Below, one piece after another: positions 52,513-60,428 of a DNA stretch of 64,000 bases. The notes under the pieces were generated by a model. It made no database searches. It saw only the letters and a list, made by a program, of their open reading frames with translations, and had not been told where the DNA came from. Both the position numbers and the translations under genes were made by a program. Source of the DNA: JBQDBK01 sp052090825 (lineage in GTDB: Bacteria; Bacillota; Clostridia; Tissierellales; Peptoniphilaceae); assembly GCA_052090825.1 (NCBI GenBank), contig JBQDBK010000010.1, positions 1 to 64,000 of the forward strand. Direction: 5' to 3'. Every line of letters begins with the position of its first letter. Positions within the stretch are counted from its first letter, which is position 1.

Positions 52513-53354
52513 AGAGACTCACCCCTTGAATAAAAGACCATAATTTCATCTAAATTTACATTATCTACAACTTTTTCTGGATACTTTATTTTAAATTCAC
52601 TTTTATTTTTAATTAAAACTTCTACCGAATATTTATTATCCTTATATCTTAAAATATATTTGCCATCTATTCCCAAAAAATCTTCCTTAGAAGATTTTAA
52701 AATTCCATAATCTTCTAAAAGCTCATACTTTTCCTTTGAAAATATTACTTCTCCATTTTCTATATAGGTTATATAATCTGCTATTTTTTCTAAATCAGAA
52801 GTTATGTGAGAAGAAATTAATATGGTATTTTTTTCATCTTCTATATATTCTAAGAATATATCTAAAATTTCATCTCTTATAACTGGGTCAAGACCACTTG
52901 TAGGCTCATCTAAAATTAATAACTCAGGCCTACTTGCAAGAGCTGTTGCTATTTTATATTTCATTCTCATACCCTTTGAAAATTTAGAATTTGCTTTATC
53001 CAAGGGCAATTTAAATTTTACAGCTAATTTTTTATAATATTCACTATCCCAATTTTTATAAATCTTTGAAAAAACTTTGTCAGTCTCTTTAATAGTTAAA
53101 GAATCACTTATAAAGCAATCTTCTAATAAAAAACCTATTTTATTTTTTATATTATCACTTGTTTCTTGACCAAAAATTTTTATCTCTCCATCATACTTTA
53201 TTATATCTAGGATAGATTTAATTATTGTAGTTTTACCTGCCCCATTAGAACCTATAAGTCCCATTATGGTTCCTCTCTCCATATCAAAAGAAATATTGTT
53301 TAGTTTAAAATCTTTATACGATTTAGATAAATCTTTTATTTCTAGTGCTTTCAT
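52509..53354 (-). CDS. ABC transporter ATP-binding protein (YtrB-like)
   Basis: 281 aa. Walker A GSNGAGKTT, signature FSKGMRMKYKIATALA (a divergent LSGGQ, typical of this BcrA/YtrB type), Walker B LLILDEPTSGLDP, then a C-terminal extension of about 70 residues. The start MKALEIKDLSKSY (53354) has GGGGTGA 8 bases upstream; a GTG and an ATG slightly upstream are also open. It overlaps the GntR gene. Confidence 0.88.
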   Translation of the reverse strand: MKALEIKDLSKSYKDFKLNNISFDMERGTIMGLIGSNGAGKTTIIKSILDIIKYDGEIKIFGQETSDNIKNKIGFLLEDCFISDSLTIKETDKVFSKIYKNWDSEYYKKLAVKFKLPLDKANSKFSKGMRMKYKIATALASRPELLILDEPTSGLDPVIRDEILDIFLEYIEDEKNTILISSHITSDLEKIADYITYIENGEVIFSKEKYELLEDYGILKSSKEDFLGIDGKYILRYKDNKYSVEVLIKNKSEFKIKYPEKVVDNVNLDEIMVFYSRGESL

Positions 53355-53355
53355 T

Positions 53356-53733
53356 TCACTCATCACCCCTTAGTAAAATCTCAAAAACTTCTTTTACTTC
53401 TGATAATTCTATTCCAGCTGAATTTGCTATATTTATAGCATTATTTAAGTTTTCTTCTATTTCTTTTAGCTTCTCTTCTTTTATTATCTGTCGATTGAGT
53501 GCCTTTACAAAAGAGCCTTTCCCAGAAACTGTATATATATATCCTTCCTTTTCCAAGTCATTATAGGCCCTCTTAGTTGTTATAACAGAAACCTTTAAGT
53601 CTTTGGCAAGAGTTCTCATCCCCGGAAGACTTTCCCCTTCTTTAAGCTTTCCTGATATTATAAGATCTTTTAATTGCATTTCTATTTGTTCATAGATTGG
53701 TACATCACTTGAATTTGATAATAGAATATTCAT
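53356..53733 (-). CDS. GntR-family regulator, YtrA subgroup
   Basis: 125 aa. Winged helix GESLPGMRTLAKDLKVSVITTKRAYNDLEKEGYIYTVSGKGSFV followed by only two short helices (about 75-120), the YtrA architecture. In Bacillus YtrA represses its own ABC operon and is induced by lipid II-binding antibiotics. It is first in the operon, behind a near-consensus promoter and an AT palindrome. Confidence 0.9.
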   Translation of the reverse strand: MNILLSNSSDVPIYEQIEMQLKDLIISGKLKEGESLPGMRTLAKDLKVSVITTKRAYNDLEKEGYIYTVSGKGSFVKALNRQIIKEEKLKEIEENLNNAINIANSAGIELSEVKEVFEILLRGDE

Positions 53734-53746
53734 ATTTTCACCTACC

Positions 53747-53765
53747 GTATATACTGTATATATAC
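53747..53765 (-). promoter_or_regulatory. Candidate YtrA-type operator
   Basis: GTATATACTGTATATATAC, a near-palindrome of alternating GTATATAC halves just downstream of the -10 box, where the first gene product could bind and repress. Confidence 0.5.
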
Positions 53766-53793
53766 ATTATATATTTTTCTAATTTTTTGTCAA
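53766..53793 (-). promoter_or_regulatory. Promoter of the YtrA-type operon
   Basis: Consensus -35 TTGACA (53788-53793) and -10 TATAAT (53766-53771) with a 16-base spacer; one of the strongest promoters in the window, consistent with a gene set kept off by a repressor. Confidence 0.8.
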
Positions 53794-53806
53794 TATCTTT
53801 TCAATA

Positions 53807-53836
53807 AAAAAAATCACTCCCTAGAGTGACTTTTTA
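53807..53836 (-). terminator. Terminator of the CNNM/CBS gene
   Basis: Stem AAATCACTC/GAGTGACTTT with a short loop after the stop at 53847, followed by TTTTTTTTATTG on the minus strand. Confidence 0.75.
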
Positions 53837-53846
53837 TTATACTAAT

Positions 53847-55196
53847 TTATTCTTCTTCAACATTATCAAAGCTTTTATCATTTTTTTCAATAATTTTTAA
53901 TTCAATTTTTTCAATTCTTTTATCCTTTACAGATAATTCTTTTAAAATTATATTATCTCCATATTTAACACTTAGACCAACTTCATTATCATCAGGTATA
54001 AATCCTAAAAGTTCTACCATAAGTCCTGAAATTGTTTCATGGTTATCCGAATATAATTTTAAATCTAATTTATCATTAATTTCGTCTATTTCCATGTATC
54101 CATCTACTAAATAACGGTCTTTGGATAATTCTTCTAATCTTGGTTCATCCTTATCATACTCATCTTCAATTTCACCAACGATTTCTTCAACTATATCCTC
54201 TACTGTTACCATACCAGATAGCCCACCATATTCATCTATTAAAACTGCTACATAATTTTTAGTGGATTGAAGTTCTTTTAAAAGTAAGTCGATTTTTTTT
54301 GTCTCTGGAACAAAGTAAGGTTCTTTCATACAGGCATCTAAATCTATTGTCTGATACTTATTTAAAGAGTAATTTGCAAACAAATCCTTAATATATATAG
54401 TCCCTATTATATTATCTGGATTTTCTCTATATACAGGTATTCTAGAATAACCAGTTTCTAATATTTCATCTAACTTATCTATATTAAAATCTTCATAATC
54501 TATCATATATATAGAAGTTCTAGGCGTCATAATTTCATAAGCCATTTTGTCGTCAAAATCCATTATATTAACTATCATTTCTTCTCCAGCTGAATTTATA
54601 ACTCCTTGTTGTTGAGATACTTTTATATAGGATTTAAGTTCCTCTTCTGATATTTTTTCCTCAACATCTTCTGAATATTTTCCCATTAATTTTAATACTA
54701 AACTCGTTGAAATTGATAGTAATTTTACAAAGGGATAAGCTATTTTAGATACCACACCTATTACTCCAGCAGATCTAAGAGCTACAGTTTCAGCATTTTG
54801 TAAGGCTATTCTCTTAGGTACTAATTCTCCAAATACTAAGGTAATAAAAGATAATATAGTCGTAACAACAATTATAGCTAAAGTATTTGAATATGGTAAA
54901 TTTTTACTAGATAAAAATATAGCTAAATCTTTAGATATAGTCGCAGCTGCAGATGCTGAAGAAAAGAATCCTGATAAAGTTATACCTACTTGTATAGTAG
55001 ATAAAAACCTTGTCTGATCTGAGCCAACTTTTAAAAGAGTTTTTGCCTTTACATTCCCTTTATTTGCCAGATTTTGAATTTTATTTTTATTACTTGATAC
55101 CATTGCCATCTCTGCAGAAGCAAAAAAAGCATTTACTAATGTTAAAGCTGCTATTAAAATTAACTGTGGTAGCAACTGAGGCCCACCATCTTCCAT
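53847..55196 (-). CDS. CNNM/HlyC-CorC family transporter with CBS pair
   Basis: 449 aa. DUF21 membrane domain (about 1-200, three to four segments; NAFFASAEMAMVSS opens it, GELVPKRIALQNAE is the core signature), two CBS domains (about 215-340; MTPRTSIYMIDYED, TVEDIVEEIVGEIEDEYD) and a C-terminal CorC_HlyC domain. The family is implicated in Mg2+ or Co2+ export and is often mislabelled hemolysin. Single-gene unit. Confidence 0.9.
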   Translation of the reverse strand: MEDGGPQLLPQLILIAALTLVNAFFASAEMAMVSSNKNKIQNLANKGNVKAKTLLKVGSDQTRFLSTIQVGITLSGFFSSASAAATISKDLAIFLSSKNLPYSNTLAIIVVTTILSFITLVFGELVPKRIALQNAETVALRSAGVIGVVSKIAYPFVKLLSISTSLVLKLMGKYSEDVEEKISEEELKSYIKVSQQQGVINSAGEEMIVNIMDFDDKMAYEIMTPRTSIYMIDYEDFNIDKLDEILETGYSRIPVYRENPDNIIGTIYIKDLFANYSLNKYQTIDLDACMKEPYFVPETKKIDLLLKELQSTKNYVAVLIDEYGGLSGMVTVEDIVEEIVGEIEDEYDKDEPRLEELSKDRYLVDGYMEIDEINDKLDLKLYSDNHETISGLMVELLGFIPDDNEVGLSVKYGDNIILKELSVKDKRIEKIELKIIEKNDKSFDNVEEE

Positions 55197-55294
55197 TAAA
55201 ATTCCTCCATTTATGTTATAATTTATTTATAATCATTATATCAATAATAGCTTGAGTTTTCTATAATTTTAAGTAAAATAAGTTAGGAGAAAGA

Positions 55295-55654
55295 ATGTTT
55301 TTTATTTTTGGCATATATAATAATGAAAAAGAACTAGAATATTTTAGTCCTTTGGAGATTCATAAGTGTGGTAAGTATCAAAGCTTAAAGATTTTTATGA
55401 CTTATTCTCTTCTATCAATATTTTTTATACCTATTTTTAAATGGAACAAAAAGTATTTTGCTAAATATTCCTGTTGCGGGAGTGTTTATGAAATAAATAA
55501 AATTAAGGGTAAAAAAATAGAATTAGGTGAAAATCCAACTCTTTCTGAAAATGATTTTATAAAATCTTACAATATGGAAGCATTTTGTCCAAATTGTTCT
55601 TATAAACTTGAAGATGATTTTGATTTTTGTCCTAAATGTGGAAAAAAACTATAA
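55295..55654 (+). CDS. Zinc-ribbon hypothetical protein
   Basis: 119 aa. A C-terminal zinc ribbon CPNCSYKLEDDFDFCPKCGKKL (four Cys) follows an N-terminal part with EIHKCGKYQSLKIFMTYSLLSIFFIPIFKW, one possible membrane segment, and a CCGS pair. Such small proteins are frequent in Firmicutes; no specific role can be assigned. Plus strand, RBS TAGGAGAAAGA, convergent with the MaoC gene. Confidence 0.75.
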   Translation: MFFIFGIYNNEKELEYFSPLEIHKCGKYQSLKIFMTYSLLSIFFIPIFKWNKKYFAKYSCCGSVYEINKIKGKKIELGENPTLSENDFIKSYNMEAFCPNCSYKLEDDFDFCPKCGKKL

Positions 55655-55697
55655 AAAATAGAGTATAAACTTAAAGTTTATGCTCTATTTTTTATAG
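55650..55697. terminator. Bidirectional terminator
   Basis: Near-perfect inverted repeat of about 23-base arms (ATAAAAAATAGAGTATAAACTT and its complement with one mismatch) between the convergent zinc-ribbon and MaoC genes, with T tracts on both strands. Confidence 0.85.
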
Positions 55698-56131
55698 TTT
55701 TTAGACTTATATAAGGTTTTTCCTGTAACCTCTAGTACTTCTTCATCCCTTTGATTTTTTGTTTCAAGTTTAAAAGTTATTACTCCCTTATCTTTTTTAT
55801 TTGATATCGATATGTCTTCTACTATAACCGTTGAAGTCAAAAGATCATTTGCAAATACAGGACTTTTCCAGCTTACATTTTCTAAACCTAGCCCTGCTAT
55901 AACACCTTCTGTATTATTTAAATTGAATTTAACCCATTGACCCCAACATAAAGATAAAGTATGAAATCCTGATGCGAATAACTTCCCAAATTTACTTTTC
56001 TTAGCCTCCTCTTCATCTATATGAAAAGGCTTTGGATCAAATTCTTTTGCAAATCTAATAATATCTTCTTTTTCTACTTTTACCTGGCCTACTTCAAACT
56101 TATCTCCTACTTTATAATCTTCTAAATACAT
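55685..56131 (-). CDS. MaoC-like hydratase domain protein
   Basis: 148 aa hot-dog fold. The (R)-hydratase catalytic pattern is visible: FAKEFDPKPFHIDEEEAKKSKFGKLFASGFHT, with Asp and His in the acyl-CoA site. Likely hydrates an enoyl-CoA, but many family members act on other CoA or acyl thioesters. Not in an obvious fatty-acid gene cluster; the only other CoA genes in the window lie far away. Confidence 0.85.
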   Translation of the reverse strand: MYLEDYKVGDKFEVGQVKVEKEDIIRFAKEFDPKPFHIDEEEAKKSKFGKLFASGFHTLSLCWGQWVKFNLNNTEGVIAGLGLENVSWKSPVFANDLLTSTVIVEDISISNKKDKGVITFKLETKNQRDEEVLEVTGKTLYKSKNYKK

Positions 56132-56172
56132 AAAAATCCTCCTATTTTTTTATACCCAATATAGAAAAAAGA

Positions 56173-56588
56173 TTACTCTTTAGTAATCTCATTTTCATTT
56201 CCATATATTTTTTTACCATGAGGACAAATTTTAGGATAACCTAAGTAGCTATTAAGAGCTTCCTTTAACTTGTCATCTGTTGCATGTTCTAATATATCAG
56301 CTTGCTCATGAATTTCATTTTTTGGAAGCTTTAATTTTTCTGATAAAAAATATTCCCATATCCTATGCTTAGATATTATCTCTTCAGCTACCAAGTTACC
56401 TTTTCTAGATAAACTTATTTTATTCTTATTAACATTTATTAGTCTGTCTTTGGTCAATTTTTTATCATTTCACTCACAGAAGGCTTGGAAACATTTAAAT
56501 ATTGAGCTATTTCCTTATTATTAGTATATCCTTTTTCTATTGATAATCTATAAATAACTTGTATATAATCTTCTCTAGAAGAATTCAT
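56173..56588 (-). pseudogene. DtxR/MntR-type metal-dependent regulator, frameshifted in an A run
   Basis: The ATG at 56588 opens MNSSREDYIQVIYRLSIEKGYTNNKEIAQYLNVSKPSVSEMIK, a DtxR-type winged helix, then meets a stop (KN*). The rest, KLTKDRLINVNKNKISLSRKGNLVAEEIISKHRIWEYFLSEKL and the dimer/metal domain to GKKIYGNENEITKE, is open in the next frame from 56457. One extra A in the A6 run at 56458-56463 joins them into one normal protein of about 138 aa. Metal ligands include Cys in KICPHGKK and the HEQADILEHATDD helix. It follows the metal ABC permease by 5 bases, so it is the operon's own regulator. Confidence 0.85.
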
Positions 56589-56593
56589 TAAAA

Positions 56594-57739
56594 TCACCCT
56601 CCGTAACTTTCTTTTATTTCCTCATATTTTTTTGAACCTAGTTCTGTTAACTTAAAAGTATTGTTATTATTATCAATACTTATTAAACCCCTTCTTATAA
56701 GTCTTTTAGAGATTCTATTGACTTCTACTTTTTCCCATAATAGATGGTTTTGTATAGTATCAATACCCAGTTCCAGATTTTCATTCTCCTCACCTATATG
56801 GTTACCTAAGTGTAATAACATAGATATCAATTTTAATTCTTCTTTATCTTTTGATCTTTTTATATAACTTGTTATTATACCTGATTTATTAAATAATACA
56901 GTCATAAAAAAAGTTATACCTGATATACTTGCACTCATACCTGAAACAGAAACATTTGCTAACATTCCAATAACATACCCAAGTGTAGAATTTACAACGG
57001 AGTATAATATAGATACTAAAATCATTGTCTTTAAATCTTTAGTAATTAAATATGCAGATGCTGCTGGAGTGATTAAAAAGGAGATTACAAGAATAGCTCC
57101 TACCGTTTCAAAAGCAACAACAGCAGTTAAAGAAGATAGTGCCATTAAACTATAAAAAAGTATTCCTGAAGAAAGACCTGCAATAGTTGCAAATTCACTA
57201 TCAAAAGTTGTTACCTTTAATTCTTTGAAAAATATAAACACAAATAATAGATTTAAAATTAGCATTATACTTACTTGAACAAAGCTTATAGGTAATGAAA
57301 ATCCTAATATATCTATTCTATTTAAAGGGGTCATAATGACTTCCCCCATTAAAACTACATCTGTATCTAAGTGAACATTTCTTGCATATCTAGAAATCAA
57401 TATTACAGCTATTGCAAAGAATAGAGGAAAAATAATTCCAACTGCATCATCGTTATTTACTAAACCTGTACTAGATAAACTCTCTATTGCAAAAACTGTT
57501 ATTACTCCAAATAAGGCTGCTCCTATTATTAAAAAAGGAGAACTTATATCCTTTGTTATAAAAAATGCAAGTACAATTCCTAATAGTACAGTATGAGATA
57601 TAGCATCTGAAACCATAGACAATTTTCTTAATACTAAAAATACCCCTACTATGGAACATGCTATTGAAGTCAACATTAAAGTCAATAAAATTTCATAAGA
57701 AGAAAATAGAATTCCTAGATTATTTGTAAAATAAGTCAT
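56594..57739 (-). CDS. Metal ABC transporter permease with C-terminal winged-helix domain
   Basis: 381 aa. Residues about 1-285 are an ABC-3 (ZnuB/MntB-type) permease with eight or nine membrane segments; LSMVSDAISHTVLLGIVLAF is the diagnostic loop. Residues about 295-381 are soluble and look like a winged helix of the DtxR/iron-dependent-repressor type (LHLGNHIGEEN, LLWEKVEVNRISKRLIRRGLISI, LTELGSKKYEEIKE). The fusion occurs in other Firmicutes, but its purpose is not established. Overlaps the other permease by 4 bases. Confidence 0.88.
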   Translation of the reverse strand: MTYFTNNLGILFSSYEILLTLMLTSIACSIVGVFLVLRKLSMVSDAISHTVLLGIVLAFFITKDISSPFLIIGAALFGVITVFAIESLSSTGLVNNDDAVGIIFPLFFAIAVILISRYARNVHLDTDVVLMGEVIMTPLNRIDILGFSLPISFVQVSIMLILNLLFVFIFFKELKVTTFDSEFATIAGLSSGILFYSLMALSSLTAVVAFETVGAILVISFLITPAASAYLITKDLKTMILVSILYSVVNSTLGYVIGMLANVSVSGMSASISGITFFMTVLFNKSGIITSYIKRSKDKEELKLISMLLHLGNHIGEENENLELGIDTIQNHLLWEKVEVNRISKRLIRRGLISIDNNNNTFKLTELGSKKYEEIKESYGG

Positions 57740-58617
57740 CTGTATTTCCTCCTCATTTTATAATTTGAAATCATGCCATGTGGTCCAAAAATTAAAGAAA
57801 TAAAGGCAATTATAGTCATCACTAAAATTATAGAAGGTCCTGTTCCAAAACCATCAAGTATAGCTGATAAATAGGTTCCTACAAAAGCTGAAACAGTTCC
57901 AACAAGAGCTGATATAAGTATTACATATTTGAACTTCTTACTCCACTGCAATGCCGTTATAGCCGGAACGATTAATAGAGATGATATTAAAATAGCACCT
58001 ACAATTTTAAGTCCTACCGCAATTATTCCCATAGTTATTATTAATATAATTCCATTTACTACATTAGTATTCATACCAATAGTTTGAGCATATACTTCAT
58101 CAAAAACAAACAATTTTATTTCTTTGTAAAAGATTATCAAAGAAATAATAGCTAATATTGAAATAATAAATATTAATAATACATCTTTTTTCATCATATA
58201 GGCAGCTTGCCCAAAAATATAGTTTTGCAAAGCAGCTTTTCCACTACTAGCAAATTTAGGATTACCTTGTATATAAGATTTTAAAACCATGCCCAGCCCA
58301 AAAAAACTTGATAAAGTCACTGCTAGTATAGCATCTAAATCTAATTTTGAATTTTTATCAACTACATTTATAAAAATATAAGCAATTGTTCCTGTTGTAA
58401 TAGCTCCTAAAAGGAGAATTACAGGATCTTTTTGCATAAATAACATAAAAGCTATTACTACTCCAGGGAAAGAAGAATGCCCTATAGCATCTCCAATTAG
58501 AGATTGACCCTTTAAAACCGTAATACAACCTATAGAACCTGCGCTTATAGCCAAAATAATTGTCCCTATTGCTACTACTAAAAAAGAATAACTTGTTAGT
58601 ATAGAAAAATCAATCAT
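57736..58617 (-). CDS. Metal ABC transporter permease
   Basis: 293 aa ABC-3 family permease with about eight membrane segments. The conserved loop GQSLIGDAIGHSSFPGVVIAFM binds the ATPase. It forms a heterodimer with the permease-HTH fusion. Overlaps the ATPase gene by 8 bases. Together with ZnuA-like receptor it imports Mn2+, Zn2+ or Fe2+. Confidence 0.9.
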   Translation of the reverse strand: MIDFSILTSYSFLVVAIGTIILAISAGSIGCITVLKGQSLIGDAIGHSSFPGVVIAFMLFMQKDPVILLLGAITTGTIAYIFINVVDKNSKLDLDAILAVTLSSFFGLGMVLKSYIQGNPKFASSGKAALQNYIFGQAAYMMKKDVLLIFIISILAIISLIIFYKEIKLFVFDEVYAQTIGMNTNVVNGIILIITMGIIAVGLKIVGAILISSLLIVPAITALQWSKKFKYVILISALVGTVSAFVGTYLSAILDGFGTGPSIILVMTIIAFISLIFGPHGMISNYKMRRKYR

Positions 58618-59335
58618 GTCTATCGCCTACCATACTGGCTCTATTTAAATTTTCTGGTGTAAAAACATCTTCAACTTTCCCTTGAGCAATAACTTTTTTA
58701 TTTAAAATAACAACATGATCAAAATATTCTTCTAAGGTATTTAAATCATGATGAACTACTATAGAGGTTTTCCCCTTTTTTTGAGATTCTTTTAAAAAAT
58801 CTATTATTACTTTCTCAGTTTTTTTATCCACACCTGCAAGAGGCTCATCCATGAAATATATCTTAGCATCTTGAGCTATGGCTCTAGCTATGAATACTCT
58901 TTGCCTTTGCCCTCCTGATAATTCTGAAATTTGCCTATCTTTGAATTCTTCCATTCCTATTGTAATTAAGGCATTTAAGGCTATATCAATATCACTCTTC
59001 GAAGGTCTTTTTATCCAACCTAAATGAACATATCTTCCCATAAGTACTACATCTAAAACAGTAGTAGGAAAATCCCAATTAACTGAACTGGTTTGGGGAA
59101 TATAAGCTATTTCCTTTTGGACTTCTTTGAAATTTTTATCCATTATTTTGACTTTCCCAGATAAACTCTTCTTAAGACCCAATATCCCTTTAATAAGGGT
59201 TGATTTACCTGCTCCATTTGGTCCAATAATAGCTGTTATTGAATTTTCTATTATTTCTACATCATTGTCCCATAAGACTGGTTTATCATGATATGCAATT
59301 GTTAAATCTTCAACTCTTATAATTACCTTGTCCAT
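58610..59335 (-). CDS. Metal ABC transporter ATP-binding protein
   Basis: 241 aa. Walker A GPNGAGKST, signature LSGGQRQRVFIARAIAQD, Walker B YFMDEPLAGVD and H-loop VVHHDLN. The segment VNWDFPTTVLDVVLMGRYVHLGW is typical of Mn/Zn importers (MntB, ZnuC, TroB). Lies 26 bases after the binding-protein gene. Confidence 0.92.
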   Translation of the reverse strand: MDKVIIRVEDLTIAYHDKPVLWDNDVEIIENSITAIIGPNGAGKSTLIKGILGLKKSLSGKVKIMDKNFKEVQKEIAYIPQTSSVNWDFPTTVLDVVLMGRYVHLGWIKRPSKSDIDIALNALITIGMEEFKDRQISELSGGQRQRVFIARAIAQDAKIYFMDEPLAGVDKKTEKVIIDFLKESQKKGKTSIVVHHDLNTLEEYFDHVVILNKKVIAQGKVEDVFTPENLNRASMVGDRHD

Positions 59336-59361
59336 AAATGCCTCAATTTCTTCTAACTATC

Positions 59362-60324
59362 TTATTTTAAGTTTTCAACTATTAAATTTACATTATGCTT
59401 ATACATTTCTATATAAGTATCCCCATCTTCTCCTTCTGGAGCTAATGAATCTGAAAATAATTCTTTTCCTTCTCCACTTACGACTGATACCTCAAATCCT
59501 TTTGCCTTACAAGCTTCTTTTAACTTTTCCATTCTTGCTGGATCTGTAGTAGACTCAGCAAATATAGCTTTTATTTTATGACTTATTATAAAATCTACAG
59601 TTTTATCTATATCTTTATTTGCAACCTCACTATCAGTACTAACACCTTGTGGTGCCATTACTCCAATATTATATCTTCTTGAAAAATAATTAAAAGCATC
59701 ATGTGGGGTTATTAAATATCTACTTTCTTCTGGTATTTGAGATAAAGCTTCTTTATTTTCTTCATCTAAAGCACTTAAATCAGCTAAATATTTTTCAGTA
59801 TTTTCTTCAATGGATTTCTTTTCCTCTGGAAGTAAATTTACTAGTGCTTTTGAAGCATTAGTTACCGCTTCTTTATATAAGTCAATATCAAACCAAAAAT
59901 GTGGGTCAATTATTTCCTCACCATCTTCTTCCATACTTCCTATTTTTGATTTATCGAAAGTATCTGCAACTGCTATACCTTTTTTTTCTAAAATATCTAT
60001 CATCTTACCTTCAAAATGTAAGCCATGATATAAAATTAAATCAGCTCCAGATATTTTTTCTAGATCTTCTGGTTTAGCCATATATAGGTGTGGATCTTCT
60101 CCTGCTGGTATTATTAATTTCACATCAACTTTATCTCCAGCTAAATTTTTTACCATATCATTTAAAAAAGATGTTGTAACTGTAACAACTTTTTTACTTG
60201 AATCTTCAATACTAACTTCCTGGCTATTTTTAGACTCATTTTTATTTACATCTTCCCCATTAGTCTTTCCACAAGCTGTTAAGATAAGTAATAAACTAAA
60301 TACTATTAATAATTTTTTCTTCAT
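59362..60324 (-). CDS. Metal-binding lipoprotein (cluster 9 / ZnuA-MntA-like)
   Basis: 320 aa, first gene of the metal operon. Lipobox LLILTACGK (Cys about 18). Metal ligands expected of the cluster 9 family: His in GEDPHLYMAKPED, His in DPHFWFD, Glu/His in LITPHDAFNYFSRRYNI and Asp near the C terminus. It lacks the long His-rich loop of zinc-specific ZnuA, so Mn2+ or Fe2+ is favoured; the Fur-like box upstream leans towards Fe2+ and the DtxR-like regulator is open to either. Confidence 0.9.
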   Translation of the reverse strand: MKKKLLIVFSLLLILTACGKTNGEDVNKNESKNSQEVSIEDSSKKVVTVTTSFLNDMVKNLAGDKVDVKLIIPAGEDPHLYMAKPEDLEKISGADLILYHGLHFEGKMIDILEKKGIAVADTFDKSKIGSMEEDGEEIIDPHFWFDIDLYKEAVTNASKALVNLLPEEKKSIEENTEKYLADLSALDEENKEALSQIPEESRYLITPHDAFNYFSRRYNIGVMAPQGVSTDSEVANKDIDKTVDFIISHKIKAIFAESTTDPARMEKLKEACKAKGFEVSVVSGEGKELFSDSLAPEGEDGDTYIEMYKHNVNLIVENLK

Positions 60325-60355
60325 AATTTCCTCCTGATTTATATTTGTAAATTAA

Positions 60356-60372
60356 TTAGGCGCGCCTACTAA
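60356..60372 (-). promoter_or_regulatory. DtxR/MntR-type operator
   Basis: TTAGGCGCGCCTACTAA, with a 12-bp perfect palindrome TAGGCGCGCCTA, just below the -10 box. It matches the TTAGG...CCTAA layout of DtxR-family sites, and the operon encodes such a regulator. Its GC core stands out in AT-rich DNA. Confidence 0.7.
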
Positions 60373-60377
60373 TTAAT

Positions 60378-60406
60378 AGTATAAGTTTATTGATGCTTTT
60401 TGTCAA
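60378..60406 (-). promoter_or_regulatory. Promoter of the metal ABC operon
   Basis: Consensus -35 TTGACA (60401-60406), 17-base spacer and -10 TATACT (60378-60383) on the minus strand, flanked by two regulatory palindromes. Confidence 0.85.
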
Positions 60407-60423
60407 TGATAATTATTATCATT
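60405..60423 (-). promoter_or_regulatory. Fur-type box
   Basis: AATGATAATTATTATCATT, a perfect 9-1-9 palindrome containing the 7-1-7 Fur consensus TGATAATNATTATCA. It touches the -35 box of the metal operon. PerR and Zur sites differ at the outer positions, so Fur is the best match. No fur gene is in the window. Confidence 0.75.
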
Positions 60424-60428
60424 TTTAT

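Noticed and set aside
60356..60368. GGCGCGCC as an engineered cloning site
   Set aside because: It is embedded in a longer natural palindrome that fits a DtxR-type operator exactly where a regulator should bind; there is no other vector-like sequence.
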